From contig NZ_CP077370.1 in NCBI RefSeq assembly GCF_019048525.1, positions 1-64,000 of the forward strand: 64,000 bases of DNA. The letters are read 5' to 3'. This document shows positions 63,352-64,000 of this stretch, one piece after another. Position numbers and translations under genes: made by a program. The DNA is from Acinetobacter lwoffii (GTDB lineage Bacteria > Pseudomonadota > Gammaproteobacteria > Pseudomonadales > Moraxellaceae). How positions within the stretch are numbered: position 1 is the stretch's first letter; every line of letters begins with the position of its first letter. The notes below the pieces were generated by a model. It made no database searches and was not told where the DNA came from. It worked only from the letters and a program-made list of their open reading frames with translations.

Positions 63352-64000
63352 GAACTACTCCGAATACGATAGACTCTTGCCTTCTTCAAGTCTGTTAAAG
63401 CCAAAGCAACTTCTGCCATTGGTGCCACACGAACAATTTGCTGCTGATATTTTTGATAAAGTTCCTCCAGTCGAGGTAAAAATACAGAAAAGTTAGCTAA
63501 ATGAAAATATGGTTGCACAGACTTGCCCAGCTCTTTCACTTTAATTCTTTCTAATGGCAAAAGCTTCTGGGCGATATAACCAGCTAAAACATTTTCGATT
63601 AAAAAATTACCACTCACCACCGGTGATGCCCAATTAACCAATTCTTGAACAAAGGAAATCGGCAGCTTTTTCAAAAAATGCTGTGTATTTAAAAATAAAA
63701 TCATTTCTTCTGGATCTAAACTCTTTAGTCGAAGTTGGCCTGCAACCACCATCTTGTCCTGTGCTTTATCCACTTTAGCCCAGTGTCTTCTTTTCACACT
63801 ATCCTTTAGAGTTTTTACCTTACATAAGTCCCTATCGACAGCAAGCAGTAACTTACGATATATCGCGAGCAGTAGTAATGCTTGATTTTTAATTTTTTCT
63901 GAAAACTCCCCGCTCATTTCCTCATTGAGTAACATCATTTTCAAAACTAAAACTGGGCATGGTTTTTCAAACCTGCCTTCAGAAATTGTTAATGCATCAA
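63348..64000 (-). CDS. unknown protein, partner of the giant recombinase (partial)
   Basis: 198 residues from a TTG at 63944, but the frame stays open to the window edge (reading DALTISEGRFEKPCPVLVLK before that point), so the gene may begin outside the window. Helical, basic, no signal peptide: LKDSVKRRHWAKVDKAQDKM, ILFLNTQHFLKKLPISFVQE, ELYQKYQQQIVRVAPMAEVA. No family recognised. It overlaps the giant recombinase gene by 4 bp and is therefore translationally coupled to it. Confidence 0.6.
   Translation of the reverse strand, partial: DALTISEGRFEKPCPVLVLKMMLLNEEMSGEFSEKIKNQALLLLAIYRKLLLAVDRDLCKVKTLKDSVKRRHWAKVDKAQDKMVVAGQLRLKSLDPEEMILFLNTQHFLKKLPISFVQELVNWASPVVSGNFLIENVLAGYIAQKLLPLERIKVKELGKSVQPYFHLANFSVFLPRLEELYQKYQQQIVRVAPMAEVALALTDLKKARVYRIRSSS

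Overview
The window looks like part of a mosaic plasmid, or plasmid-derived DNA, from Acinetobacter. It is AT-rich. It carries an iteron-controlled Rep_3 replication region, a MobQ-type relaxase with an oriT-like sequence, HigBA- and BrnTA-type toxin-antitoxin pairs, and several 28-bp XerC/XerD (pdif-like) sites of the kind known from Acinetobacter plasmids. The insertion sequences (IS3, IS5, IS6, IS481, IS982-like, ISNCY) are also typical of that genus. The call is inference from gene content; no rRNA, tRNA or CRISPR array was found.

Left part (1-11.5 kb). Transposase remnants and a DIP1984-family gene are followed by a degenerate IS3 element that cuts off a TauE/SafE exporter gene. That exporter is the last gene of a leftward cluster: mesX (DUF1852), mesD (core MetE-like methionine synthase), flavin reductase, exporter. 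Beyond it lie an AbiTii-like putative defence gene, queH (queuosine synthesis), a methylenetetrahydrofolate-reductase-like protein with a C-terminal Cys cluster, a second decayed DUF1852 fragment and a tyrosine integrase.

11.7-15 kb. Two putative lysozyme inhibitors (PliG-like and MliC-like) sit on either side of a decayed IS481-family element, next to a 225-bp deletion derivative of the IS3 element and a truncated IS5-family transposase.

15-31 kb. A detoxification island for electrophiles and aldehydes. It holds GST, CurA-like reductase, a TetR regulator with a NemR-like operator, NemA-like ene-reductase, a DJ-1/PfpI protein, YqhD, a quinol-monooxygenase-like protein and the formaldehyde operon frmR-frmA-S-formylglutathione hydrolase. 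A second redox cluster follows (three MDR oxidoreductases, SDR, LysR, ABM protein).

31-41.8 kb. A zinc-ribbon protein and small or decayed genes precede a metal-resistance block: czcD, czcA, czcB, czcC, a czcI-like gene, and a divergent MerR/CadR-like regulator facing a CDF transporter with two N-terminal metal-binding repeats.

41.8-55.4 kb. An array of pdif-bounded modules: higBA; terC; an IS6 copy plus brnTA; copper resistance copA-copB; a UDG-like unknown gene; and the plasmid core (mob genes, oriT, iterons, repB, a DNA-binding replication partner, a 47-residue membrane peptide).

55.4-64 kb. A truncated UDG-like gene, an IS3-family element and a ParB/DUF262-like gene. Then comes a structured non-coding or Ash/Icd-like locus. 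At the right edge is a two-gene leftward unit whose main product is a 1682-residue protein with a tyrosine-recombinase domain, far larger than ordinary integrases.
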